From: DATFVJ01 sp963851085
GTDB taxonomy: Bacteria > Actinomycetota > Actinomycetes > Streptosporangiales > Streptosporangiaceae
DNA length: 64,000 bases
Direction of reading: 5' to 3'
Assembly (NCBI GenBank): GCA_963851085.1
Contig: CAWKNX010000004.1
Coordinates: 372,001 to 436,000, forward strand
Numbering within the stretch: position 1 is the stretch's first letter; each line of letters begins with the position of its first letter. The position numbers and the translations under genes are program-made. The notes under the pieces were generated by a model. That model searched no databases, had not been told where the DNA came from, and saw nothing but the letters and a program-made list of their open reading frames with translations. Of the stretch, positions 16,866 to 24,290 are shown piece by piece.

Positions 16866-17561
16866 ATGCCGGATCCCAGGGGTTTCCTGCCGTCGCGGGA
16901 CGGCTTTGCGTTCACGAACGCGTGGCCATCGGAGCCGGCCGTCGTGCTGCCGACGCCGTTCGGGAAGATCAACGTCGGGAACGCCGCTGCGGGCCTGTGC
17001 GGCGGGATGGTTTTCGCCGCGCTCGACTACTGGCACGCCGCGATCGCGCCGCCGGCCGCCCAGCCGGCCCCGGCTGCACCGCTGTACCGCTACATCGTGC
17101 GGCGTCTTGTCGACTCGTGGCACGCCCCGGCGGGCGTGGCGCAGTACTACCAGTGGATGAACCTGCCCGACGGCGACTCCGGCTTCGACGCCCTCGGCCA
17201 GCACGTCGTCACCAACCGCGGCCTGGCATGGCGCACGATCCAGACGCAGTGGCCGCAGATCATGGCCGACCTGCACCACGGCATTCCTGCCGCCCTCGGC
17301 GTGGTGACAGTGGCTTCCTCCACACCCGCGGATCTCGGTCTCAACCATCAGGTGCTGGCCTACGGCTACGACGCGTCGGGAAGCCAGGTCACCGTGCGCG
17401 TGTATGACCCGAACAGCGGTCAGCGTGACGACGTCTACATCCGGTTCGACCCGAGGACCCCGACCAAGCCCACCAGGTTCGAGCACAACATTGACATCGG
17501 CCACCCCGTCCGGGGGTTCTTCCGCACCGCCTACGCCCCGGCCACCCCACCCGGTTCCTGA
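16866..17561 (+). CDS. Papain/C39-like cysteine peptidase-fold protein
   Basis: The 231-aa protein carries the residues of a papain-like fold in order: a Cys in NAAAGLCGGMVFAALDYW (about residues 38-55), where Cys starts a helix, and a His in LGLNHQVLAYGYD (about 158-170). An Asn/Asp follows in VRVYDPNSGQRDD. The NH-VLAYGY---G--V-V--YDPN block is typical of C39-like bacterial peptidases. There is no signal peptide and no export gene nearby. It could be a cytoplasmic protease, a transglutaminase-like enzyme or an inactive homologue. It starts at an ATG after AAAGGGAAG and stands alone. Confidence 0.6.
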   Translation: MPDPRGFLPSRDGFAFTNAWPSEPAVVLPTPFGKINVGNAAAGLCGGMVFAALDYWHAAIAPPAAQPAPAAPLYRYIVRRLVDSWHAPAGVAQYYQWMNLPDGDSGFDALGQHVVTNRGLAWRTIQTQWPQIMADLHHGIPAALGVVTVASSTPADLGLNHQVLAYGYDASGSQVTVRVYDPNSGQRDDVYIRFDPRTPTKPTRFEHNIDIGHPVRGFFRTAYAPATPPGS

Positions 17562-17876
17562 CACGTGCAGCGCGACAGCCAGCGACCTCCGCGCCGGGCT
17601 TCTGAAAGAGTTCACCCTGGCCGCAGCCATCCGCCGGGCCGCAGCGCCGCGGCGAGGCGGCGCAGCACTGCGGCGCGCCGGTAAAGAACAGCCGTAGGCT
17701 CCCGGCGGGCTGTCCAGGGCCGGTGCCGCGCCGTAGGCGCCTTTCAGCGGGCAATCCTAGGGAATCACCAGGCGGTGGAGCGAACCCGGCATCCCGCGGC
17801 GCGCCGCGCTAGCCGACGGGAAGATGCTGGTGACTTACCCTGCGGCCGGAACTGGGACAGCGTGACGGTTCTCATG
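17562..17876. other. Intergenic, nothing recognised
   Basis: No supported gene between the convergent peptidase-like and patatin genes. The GCCGCAGCGCCGCGGCGAGGC region is repetitive and may form a terminator. Confidence 0.35.
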
Positions 17877-19070
17877 CTAAAAGCGCCAAGGAAGTCCTGG
17901 GCCCGGCCCGAGGGCTTGCTCGGCGTGTTGCTTGCCCAGCCGGGTCAAGGCGCTGTGGAACTCCGGGTCAAAGAAGAGGAAGCTCAGGATCTCCCCATGG
18001 CTCGCAGCGGAGGAACCACCGATCAAGGTGCCGAGGATCCCCGGGTCGGACAGCTGTTTCAGCCGGCCGCGATAGCGTCGCTTGAAGATATCGTTTGCCG
18101 TGGCGCTGAGGATGCCGGTCCTGGGCGGCCCGAGGAAGAGACTCGGAACGTGGCGGTATGCGTGGCCGGTACCGCGGTGAACCAGCGGCGGGGCGCCCGC
18201 CTTCTCCGCGGCCGCCACGAAGCGGTTGGTCGTGCGGAGTGCGCGAACGTCGTCGGCCATCCGGTCCATCAGCAACGCGCGCAGCACGACCCCCGCCGCG
18301 TCGAAGACATCAGGCTCGGTAGGTCCGGCAGGCAGGGACTGCGGGCGGTCGGGGTCGGGCGTGGTGGCAACGACGATGACGCGGTCTGCCCCCAAAGCGA
18401 GCGCGGGCGTGATGGGTGCATTCTGCCTGACACCTCCGTCGACGAACCACCCGTCAACCGTGGACGGCTGGCCGATGTGGACCGGAAGGAACGCCATCGG
18501 GATGGCGGCAGACGCCACGACGTGCGGGGTGGCCAGGGTCACCGGCACGTAGTCGATGCCACGAGCGTCATCCGGGCCCGGATGCGGCATACCTTTTCCC
18601 TGCAGGAAGACGATGGTGCGGCCGCTGCTAGCTGAAGTGGTCACGATGCCCGCGCCGTGCGCCCAGCCCGTACCGCCGTCCAGGTGGTCCCGCAGCTGGC
18701 CCCAATTGACCTTCTTGTCCAGCGTGCGGCGCAGAGCCGCCGAGTCCAGCAGGCTATTGAGCTGGCCGTGGCCCAGCAGTTCGGCAAAGTAGGACGCAAC
18801 ATTCCGGATCGCCGTGCGCGTTAGCCCGGCGAATACGTCCGAGGTGCCGGTCGACTCCCACACCTGGAGCGTCTGCTGGATAGCCTCTTCTGGATCCCTA
18901 AACGCCGCAAGAAGGGCCGTGTTGAGCGCGCCCGCGCTCGTGCCCAAGAGCACGATGCGTTCCCCCGCGGCTGTCTCCAAGAGCAGCCGTGGTACGAGAA
19001 CAGATAAAATCCCCGCCTCGTATGCACCGCGGGCGCCCGCCCCTGCCGTCACGATTGCCGTCGTGCCCAC
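17877..19070 (-). CDS. Patatin-like phospholipase
   Basis: From the GTG at 19070 the product is 397 aa. It has the patatin oxyanion-hole loop GAGARGAYEAG (residues 10-20), the nucleophile elbow GTSAG (Ser45) and the catalytic Asp in WFVDGGVRQN (D211), so the Ser-Asp dyad is complete. Patatins hydrolyse membrane lipids, and related proteins act as effectors in some bacterial anti-phage systems. There is no nucleotide-sensor gene beside it, so a defence role is only suggested by the neighbourhood. I prefer GTG 19070 because AGGGGGAAA lies just upstream and the family usually starts shortly before the glycine loop. A TTG at 19130 is the alternative. It is divergent from the CHAT protease gene. 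Confidence 0.9.
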   Translation of the reverse strand: MGTTAIVTAGAGARGAYEAGILSVLVPRLLLETAAGERIVLLGTSAGALNTALLAAFRDPEEAIQQTLQVWESTGTSDVFAGLTRTAIRNVASYFAELLGHGQLNSLLDSAALRRTLDKKVNWGQLRDHLDGGTGWAHGAGIVTTSASSGRTIVFLQGKGMPHPGPDDARGIDYVPVTLATPHVVASAAIPMAFLPVHIGQPSTVDGWFVDGGVRQNAPITPALALGADRVIVVATTPDPDRPQSLPAGPTEPDVFDAAGVVLRALLMDRMADDVRALRTTNRFVAAAEKAGAPPLVHRGTGHAYRHVPSLFLGPPRTGILSATANDIFKRRYRGRLKQLSDPGILGTLIGGSSAASHGEILSFLFFDPEFHSALTRLGKQHAEQALGPGPGLPWRF

Positions 19071-19351
19071 GACTTTCCCCCTGCCGACTACGCTAAGAGC
19101 CACGCTATCGGCACGCCGGAGCCCCGGCAAGGTGCCCGCCCATTCGCGAGGATATAGCCGGCTGCTTCGAGTACGGTTCCACGATCAGCGGTGGCGAGGA
19201 CAACCGGGGGTGCTGCCGGCCCATGTTAGACATCTTGTCGGCCAGCCAGATTCTGGACACCCGGCACGACGCACGACAATCTGTACTGCACCGGCACGCG
19301 ACGCCCGCAAGATTGTTATGAGTCGTCACAAACCACGATGATCAAACGGTG

Positions 19352-19429
19352 GCCGCCTCAGGTCCAGTGCCGCCTCAGGTCCAGTGCCCCTTCAGGTCCA
19401 GTGCCGCCTCACGTCCAGTGCCGCCTCAC
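19352..19429 (+). repeat. 17-bp tandem repeat upstream of the CHAT gene
   Basis: GTCCAGTGCCGCCTCAG is repeated four times head to tail at 19362, 19379, 19396 and 19413, preceded by a 10-bp partial copy. Copies differ at one to three positions. It lies in the 546-bp divergent interval between the patatin and CHAT genes. It could be an iterated regulator site or a simple minisatellite. Confidence 0.9.
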
Positions 19430-19616
19430 CGCAAGATCACGAAGTCCGGCTGGAGTACTTGGCGAGCTGTTGTGTCTGGCTGGCCGGGCACCGCACCAGT
19501 GGCCGTGTGCGGCTGTGCGTTTGTGTTTTTCCGTTCCGTGAGGTCGCGCTAGCAGTTGCTCAAGACTCGTCGGCCGTGGGAAAGTGGGGGTCTCAAACGG
19601 TCGAGGAGGACTTGTC

Positions 19617-22295
19617 ATGCCCGAGCTTCGACCGCAGGATGCAGAGGCTCCCGTGTCGGAACTTGCGCCGACATGGTTCAACCTTCGACGTTTTCGTCAG
19701 CTGGTGTCCTCTGACGGTCAATTCTACGTAAAAGAGCGGCACAACAATAAGGAGTTTCGCGTTGAGCTAGCTGGCGGATCGGCGCCCCCCGCCGAGTTGG
19801 CTGACGACGAGCTCCAGTTTCACGTTATTCGACACCTTGACAATCAACTGTGGCGTTGTCGTGACTGCGGTTACGAGGCGATTGTTATTCACTTCTTGTG
19901 GAGCGAGCGCCGATGTCCGCAGTGCTGGTCGCTGAACATCAACGTCTTGGCAAGTGAAGTTGTTCCGCCGCGGCCGCGTACCTTCGGTACAATCGGTGGA
20001 CCGGTGGGTTATTCGGGCGCTCCGATCACGGCCGGGCACATATGGGGTGGGTCTGGATCTGATGACGGGAACAAGCTCACGCTGCTCGCGCGCTACTATC
20101 GGAGAAAGCCACAAGGAGACTCATATCAGAACATTTACCTGCTCGGCCTATTTGGACGATCCCTTGTGCCGCAATATCAGAGCCGCCTCGATCGGTTCAA
20201 CCTGGCTCTCAGCAACGGCAACGTCATCCAGAATTACTTTCGTGCTACGGGTTCACCAGAGGCAGCATTGGGCATGCTTGACGCCTTTGAAGAGGCGATT
20301 CGCTCCGACGGGGAGCCGATCCCACAATTCGTCGCTAGACATAGCTTTGCCATGGCCGTCATCTTCCTTCTTGACGCGTACGACGAGCATGAGGCTGATC
20401 GGGTAACGCATCGGCCGGGAGTGCGTACGGCCGCAATTGCGTCGTTGAGGACGGGGCTTCGACTCGGACCTGCCTTTGAAGCCCATGTGGAATCCAAAGA
20501 TTATGCATCCCATATGACGCGGGCGCGATATGCTCTCGCGGATCTTCTGACTCGTGGTGCGGCCACCGAGGCGGAGCTCCGTGAGGCACTGGCCATCTTC
20601 GGCGACCTGGATCTATCGGCCATTAAGAACCTAAACCTTGAAGTCCCTATCCAGGCCGCTATGTACCAGTGCCAGTTGGCCCTGCCTCTGCCACCCACTG
20701 AACATGAGCAGGAGGAATGGATTGTAGCATTAAACAACCTTGACAAGCTCATTGAAGGTGCCATGCCTTCGTGGTACCAACAGCGCTGGCGCTGGGCCTT
20801 AGAAGCGGGCCAGTGGCTCATGCGCGTAGGCGAATGGCACAAAGCGAGGCCTTACCTAGAGTCAGCGGTGACCTTCGTGCAGAAGGACTATCCAGCAATC
20901 ACCGATCCCGGTGGCCTGGTCGGTAATGCCGAACAATTCTACAAGGCTTATCGGGCACTCGCCACAAACTATATCGGGGTTGGCTGGGCGTTTGAGGGCC
21001 TGGCTCTCCTTGAGACATACCGAGGGAAGGTTCTAGAGATGGCCGCCCACGATCGGAGCACTCGCCTGCGAGAGGGTTGGGAGGCTGAGCGTCGGCGTAG
21101 CGAATACTTTCAGGGGCCTATGGCTGGTGACCCCGCCGAGTCCACAACGTTGATTGCGGCGGATGAAACCCTCGGACAATGGGCGAGCGGTAGTGGGCTC
21201 GGCCCATTTGACGACGACTACGAACTGCCGGGCCTGCTCGACCGCATTGACAGGATAAGAGAACGGCTTGACGACGGCGAACCCACGGCCCTCATCGCAT
21301 TGTCAATAGACACGACAACTACGTCGAGCGGAGCTTGGCTATCGGTGGTGGTAATCAGGCCTCCCAGCGCTGAGGGCCCACCCACTCGCTGCGGCGCGGT
21401 TCATCTCAACGCAGATCAGTTGGAAGCCCTTCATTCCCAACTGTACCGCCGACCCGGCTCCTTCCGGGAACGACGGCTGTGGGATATGGGCCGACGTATA
21501 CGCGACATCCTCTTGGCCCCCGCGGTTGAGCACTTGGCAGACTTCGAATGCAGGCGTGCTTTGATAGCGGCACCCGGCGCTTTCAGCAACCTGCCTTTCG
21601 ACGCAAGTGTCGACGAAGATGGCAATGTGCTTTTCCGGCACACTGCGCTTGTGCCATCATTCATGTTCGGCCATGACCTACCGCTGGCCGAACTGCCCGG
21701 CGCCGGGGCGCGCGTGCTCGTTACGGGGTATTCTGGCTCGGACTTGCGTTATGCAGATGAAGAGGCCGCTGCGATCTGCGAGCTATTTGGGGACCGCGCC
21801 ACTTACCTACACGGCGCCTCGTGCACGAAGAAAACCATCGTGGAATACCTTAACGGCGAATTCGATTACGTACACTTCATTTGCCACGGCTCGTACGACG
21901 AGCACGACCCTCTCCAGTCCGCTCTGCACTTCCGAGAGCAGGAAGGAACTGACACCTTCCGGCTGCGAGCATCGGAGATCGAGCAATTCGTGAACATGCC
22001 CCGTAGGCCCGTGGTATCCTTGTCTGCCTGCTCGACGGCTCTGACCGCCGACAGTAGGTCGAACACCTGGAATGGCTTGCCGGGGGCCCTGCTGCGTTCC
22101 GGTGCGCGAGCGCTCGTAGGTACGAGGTGGCCTGTCCGTGACATCGCCGCTTCCTCGATGATGCGGAGTTTTTATGAGCACGTCGCCGCTGGCGACAAAA
22201 CGCCGTTGCAAGCCTTTTTCGCCGCTCAAGACGCACATCGCCATATGGGCGCGGTAGAAGATTGGGCCTGCTTCGGGTATCTCGGCTTGCCCTAA
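19617..22295 (+). CDS. Zinc-ribbon / TPR-like / CHAT protease
   Basis: An 892-aa protein. Near the N-terminus a zinc ribbon has CRDC (C81, C84) and CPQC (C100, C103). Residues about 190-560 are helical and TPR-like (for example FDLLRA-type helices around the ALEAGQWLMRVGEWHKARPY segment). The C-terminal third is a CHAT (caspase HetF-associated with TPR) protease with catalytic His in HFICHGSYDEHDP (H757) and Cys in VVSLSACSTALT (C805), ending with the family cap EDWACFGYLGLP. CHAT proteases act as proteolytic effectors or processing enzymes in conflict systems. Codon use is clearly less GC-rich than in neighbours, suggesting transfer. ATG 19617 follows GAGGAGGA. The EACC1-like gene downstream was probably its operon partner before an element inserted between them. 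Confidence 0.9.
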   Translation: MPELRPQDAEAPVSELAPTWFNLRRFRQLVSSDGQFYVKERHNNKEFRVELAGGSAPPAELADDELQFHVIRHLDNQLWRCRDCGYEAIVIHFLWSERRCPQCWSLNINVLASEVVPPRPRTFGTIGGPVGYSGAPITAGHIWGGSGSDDGNKLTLLARYYRRKPQGDSYQNIYLLGLFGRSLVPQYQSRLDRFNLALSNGNVIQNYFRATGSPEAALGMLDAFEEAIRSDGEPIPQFVARHSFAMAVIFLLDAYDEHEADRVTHRPGVRTAAIASLRTGLRLGPAFEAHVESKDYASHMTRARYALADLLTRGAATEAELREALAIFGDLDLSAIKNLNLEVPIQAAMYQCQLALPLPPTEHEQEEWIVALNNLDKLIEGAMPSWYQQRWRWALEAGQWLMRVGEWHKARPYLESAVTFVQKDYPAITDPGGLVGNAEQFYKAYRALATNYIGVGWAFEGLALLETYRGKVLEMAAHDRSTRLREGWEAERRRSEYFQGPMAGDPAESTTLIAADETLGQWASGSGLGPFDDDYELPGLLDRIDRIRERLDDGEPTALIALSIDTTTTSSGAWLSVVVIRPPSAEGPPTRCGAVHLNADQLEALHSQLYRRPGSFRERRLWDMGRRIRDILLAPAVEHLADFECRRALIAAPGAFSNLPFDASVDEDGNVLFRHTALVPSFMFGHDLPLAELPGAGARVLVTGYSGSDLRYADEEAAAICELFGDRATYLHGASCTKKTIVEYLNGEFDYVHFICHGSYDEHDPLQSALHFREQEGTDTFRLRASEIEQFVNMPRRPVVSLSACSTALTADSRSNTWNGLPGALLRSGARALVGTRWPVRDIAASSMMRSFYEHVAAGDKTPLQAFFAAQDAHRHMGAVEDWACFGYLGLP

Positions 22296-22301
22296 ATATG
22301 T

Positions 22302-22767
22302 GGCTCTTCGAAGTTAACCGGTCGGGTGGCCGCCCCGCACTCCTGGTTGCCGCATTTCCACCGCCGCTTGCACCAGGCCACGGTGACCTCGTCCAGGCCC
22401 CACCGCAGGTCACGGGGCCGGGTCAGCACATGCTCGTGCACCCGGCCCGAGCGCACCCCGCAGTCCGGGCACACAGCCGCGTCCAAGGTGATCGGTGACC
22501 ACCCATACGGTGAGCGACCCATCAGCCTCCCGCTCAGCGTCAGTGACCCGCAAGCCTTCCACGCCGAACAGCGCTGATGCCGTATCCTCGGCCAAAGTAC
22601 CCGCAGCTTTCAAACGATCGTGTTTCTCGGAAGATCCATGATCTTAGGAGCCGCGGGCGCCTTGATCACGGCACCACGCCGACGCCGCGCCCACCAGCCG
22701 GGGCGGCCAGCCGCGCTCACGCAATGTTATGAGGCCGCAACCCGATCCCGGTTAACTTCGAAGAGCC
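22302..22767 (-). mobile_element. 466-bp ISL3-type miniature/deletion element with intact ends
   Basis: Perfect 20-bp terminal inverted repeats (GGCTCTTCGAAGTTAACCGG at 22302-22321, its complement at 22748-22767) are flanked by an 8-bp target duplication AAATATGT (22294-22301 and 22768-22775). The GGCTCTTCG end and 8-bp duplication are ISL3-family traits. Inside, the minus strand encodes only the N-terminal transposase zinc-finger region (VCPDCGVRSGRVHEHVLTRP, then WKCGNQECG) in two frames. It is a non-autonomous derivative that could move if an ISL3 transposase acts in trans. It inserted at the stop codon of the CHAT gene; the first TSD copy overlaps the TAA. Confidence 0.92.
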
Positions 22768-22802
22768 AAATATGTTGCATTCTGATCGGAGGTTGACAAC
22801 CG

Positions 22803-23117
22803 TTGGATGAAACGAAGATCGCCGTGGATGTCGTCATTGAGACGACCGACACCAATGCTGTAGCGGACATCGAATCGGAGTTGCAGCCCTTAGAACCGGT
22901 TCTTAGTCCGGCAACGCGTGAGCCGGTTACTATCCTCGCTGTTTCGGCGGGCGTGGTTCAACTGATTAAGGCGCTCGTCGACTTGTGGCAGTCCAAGAAG
23001 CGGAAGGCTACGTCACCAGCAATAAGGATCGAAGTCGCATCCGGTGCGACGCTTCAGCTGGACGTGGTCAAGTCTGCGCAAGAGATAGAGGTCTTCATAA
23101 GAGGGGCATCGGGTTAG
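22803..23117 (+). CDS. EACC1-like partner of the CHAT protease
   Basis: The 104-aa product starts at TTG 22803, ten bases after GGAGG. It has the EACC1 layout: an N-terminal VDVVIETTDTNAV strand region, an acidic segment, a hydrophobic helix ILAVSAGVVQLIKALVDLWQ (about residues 45-64), a basic KKRK turn, then beta strands AIRIEVASGATLQLDVV. In conflict systems such proteins are encoded beside the effector. Like the CHAT gene it is relatively AT-rich, so both came together. The ISL3-type element now separates them by about 500 bp and may uncouple transcription, unless read-through or a promoter within the element serves it. Confidence 0.65.
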   Translation: MDETKIAVDVVIETTDTNAVADIESELQPLEPVLSPATREPVTILAVSAGVVQLIKALVDLWQSKKRKATSPAIRIEVASGATLQLDVVKSAQEIEVFIRGASG

Positions 23118-23384
23118 TCGGGTTGGCGTCGGGAAGCGGTGTCGCTGACCACACGAGCGCCAGTTCCCCCGAACCCGTTGTTCGAGCAGAGATCGCGCGC
23201 TCCTCACTCTGACTGGACTGACCAGCGGTAACGCCTAGTCCAATGTTCTGGAGTCAAGGGGTCGCCGGTTCACTGGCCATCTCGAAGGAGCTGTCTTTCG
23301 GCGCACCGGCCAATGTCCGATTCTGGGAGCGGAACGGGAGCGGCGAGACTCGGTCAGGCGGCCTCAGACGCAGTGATCGTAGGC

Positions 23385-24290
23385 TTACGTAGGCTTCTGA
23401 CCTGGGCGAACGCTGTTACCTGGAAGCTTGGCCAGGTCCCACAACCGTACCGTGCGGTCGTTGCCAGCGGTGGCGAGCTGGTGTCCGTCGGGTGAAAACG
23501 CCACCCCCAGCACCGGGCTATTGTGGGCCTTGAAGGTGTCGGTGGGCTGCCCGGTGGACGGGTCCCACAGCCGCACGGTGCCGTCGTCGCTGGCGCTGGC
23601 GAGCCGGCGTCCGTCGGGCGAGAACGCCACCCCGTTGACGTATCCGGTGTGGCCTTCGAGGGTGGCGGTGAGCTTCCCGGTGGACGGGTCCCACAGCCGC
23701 ACGGTGTGGGCGCGGCCGGCGCTGGCGAGCAGGTGCCCGTCGGGCGAGAACGCCACCCCGTACACCCTGCTGTGGTCCCCCAGGGTCGTGGTGGGCTGCC
23801 CGGTGGCCGGGTCCCACAGCTGCAGGATGTGGTCGTTGCTGCCGCTGGCGAGCTGGCGTCCGTCGGGCGAGAACGCCACCGCTTGCACCCTGTCTTTGTG
23901 GCCTTGGAGGGTGTCGGTGAGCTGCCCGGTGGACGGGTCCCACAGCCGCACGGTGGTGTCGTTGCCGACGCTGGCGAGCTGGCGTCCGTCGGGCGAGAAC
24001 GCTACCCCATTGACCAGTCCGCCGTGGCCTTGGAGGGTGTCGGTGAGCTGCCCGGTGGACGGGTCCCACAGCCGCACGATGCCGTCGCCGTTGGCGCTGG
24101 CGAGCTGGCGTCCGTCGGGCGAGAACGCCACCCCCCGCACCCAGTCGTCGTGGCCGAGGGGGGCGGTGGCCTGCCCGGTGGACGGGTCCCACAGCCGCAT
24201 GGTGCCGTCGTCGCTGCCGCTGGCGAGCTGGCGTCCATCGGGCGAGAACGCCACCGCATGCACGGGACTCGTGTGGCCTTTAAGCGTCAT
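23385..24290 (-). CDS. Seven-bladed WD40 propeller ORF, probably the C-terminus of the TIR protein
   Basis: The 301-aa frame is made almost entirely of seven WD40 repeats of about 41 residues, each with VAFSPDGRQLAS and RLWDPSTGQ signatures, enough for one complete propeller. Repeats are nearly identical at DNA level. The ATG overlaps the end of the upstream TPR frame by 11 bases (ATGACGCTTAA), so it could be translated by coupling. Alternatively it was once fused to the TIR-STAND-TPR protein, since related proteins carry WD40 repeats at the C-terminus. WD40 propellers act as sensors or protein-binding platforms. Confidence 0.8.
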   Translation of the reverse strand: MTLKGHTSPVHAVAFSPDGRQLASGSDDGTMRLWDPSTGQATAPLGHDDWVRGVAFSPDGRQLASANGDGIVRLWDPSTGQLTDTLQGHGGLVNGVAFSPDGRQLASVGNDTTVRLWDPSTGQLTDTLQGHKDRVQAVAFSPDGRQLASGSNDHILQLWDPATGQPTTTLGDHSRVYGVAFSPDGHLLASAGRAHTVRLWDPSTGKLTATLEGHTGYVNGVAFSPDGRRLASASDDGTVRLWDPSTGQPTDTFKAHNSPVLGVAFSPDGHQLATAGNDRTVRLWDLAKLPGNSVRPGQKPT

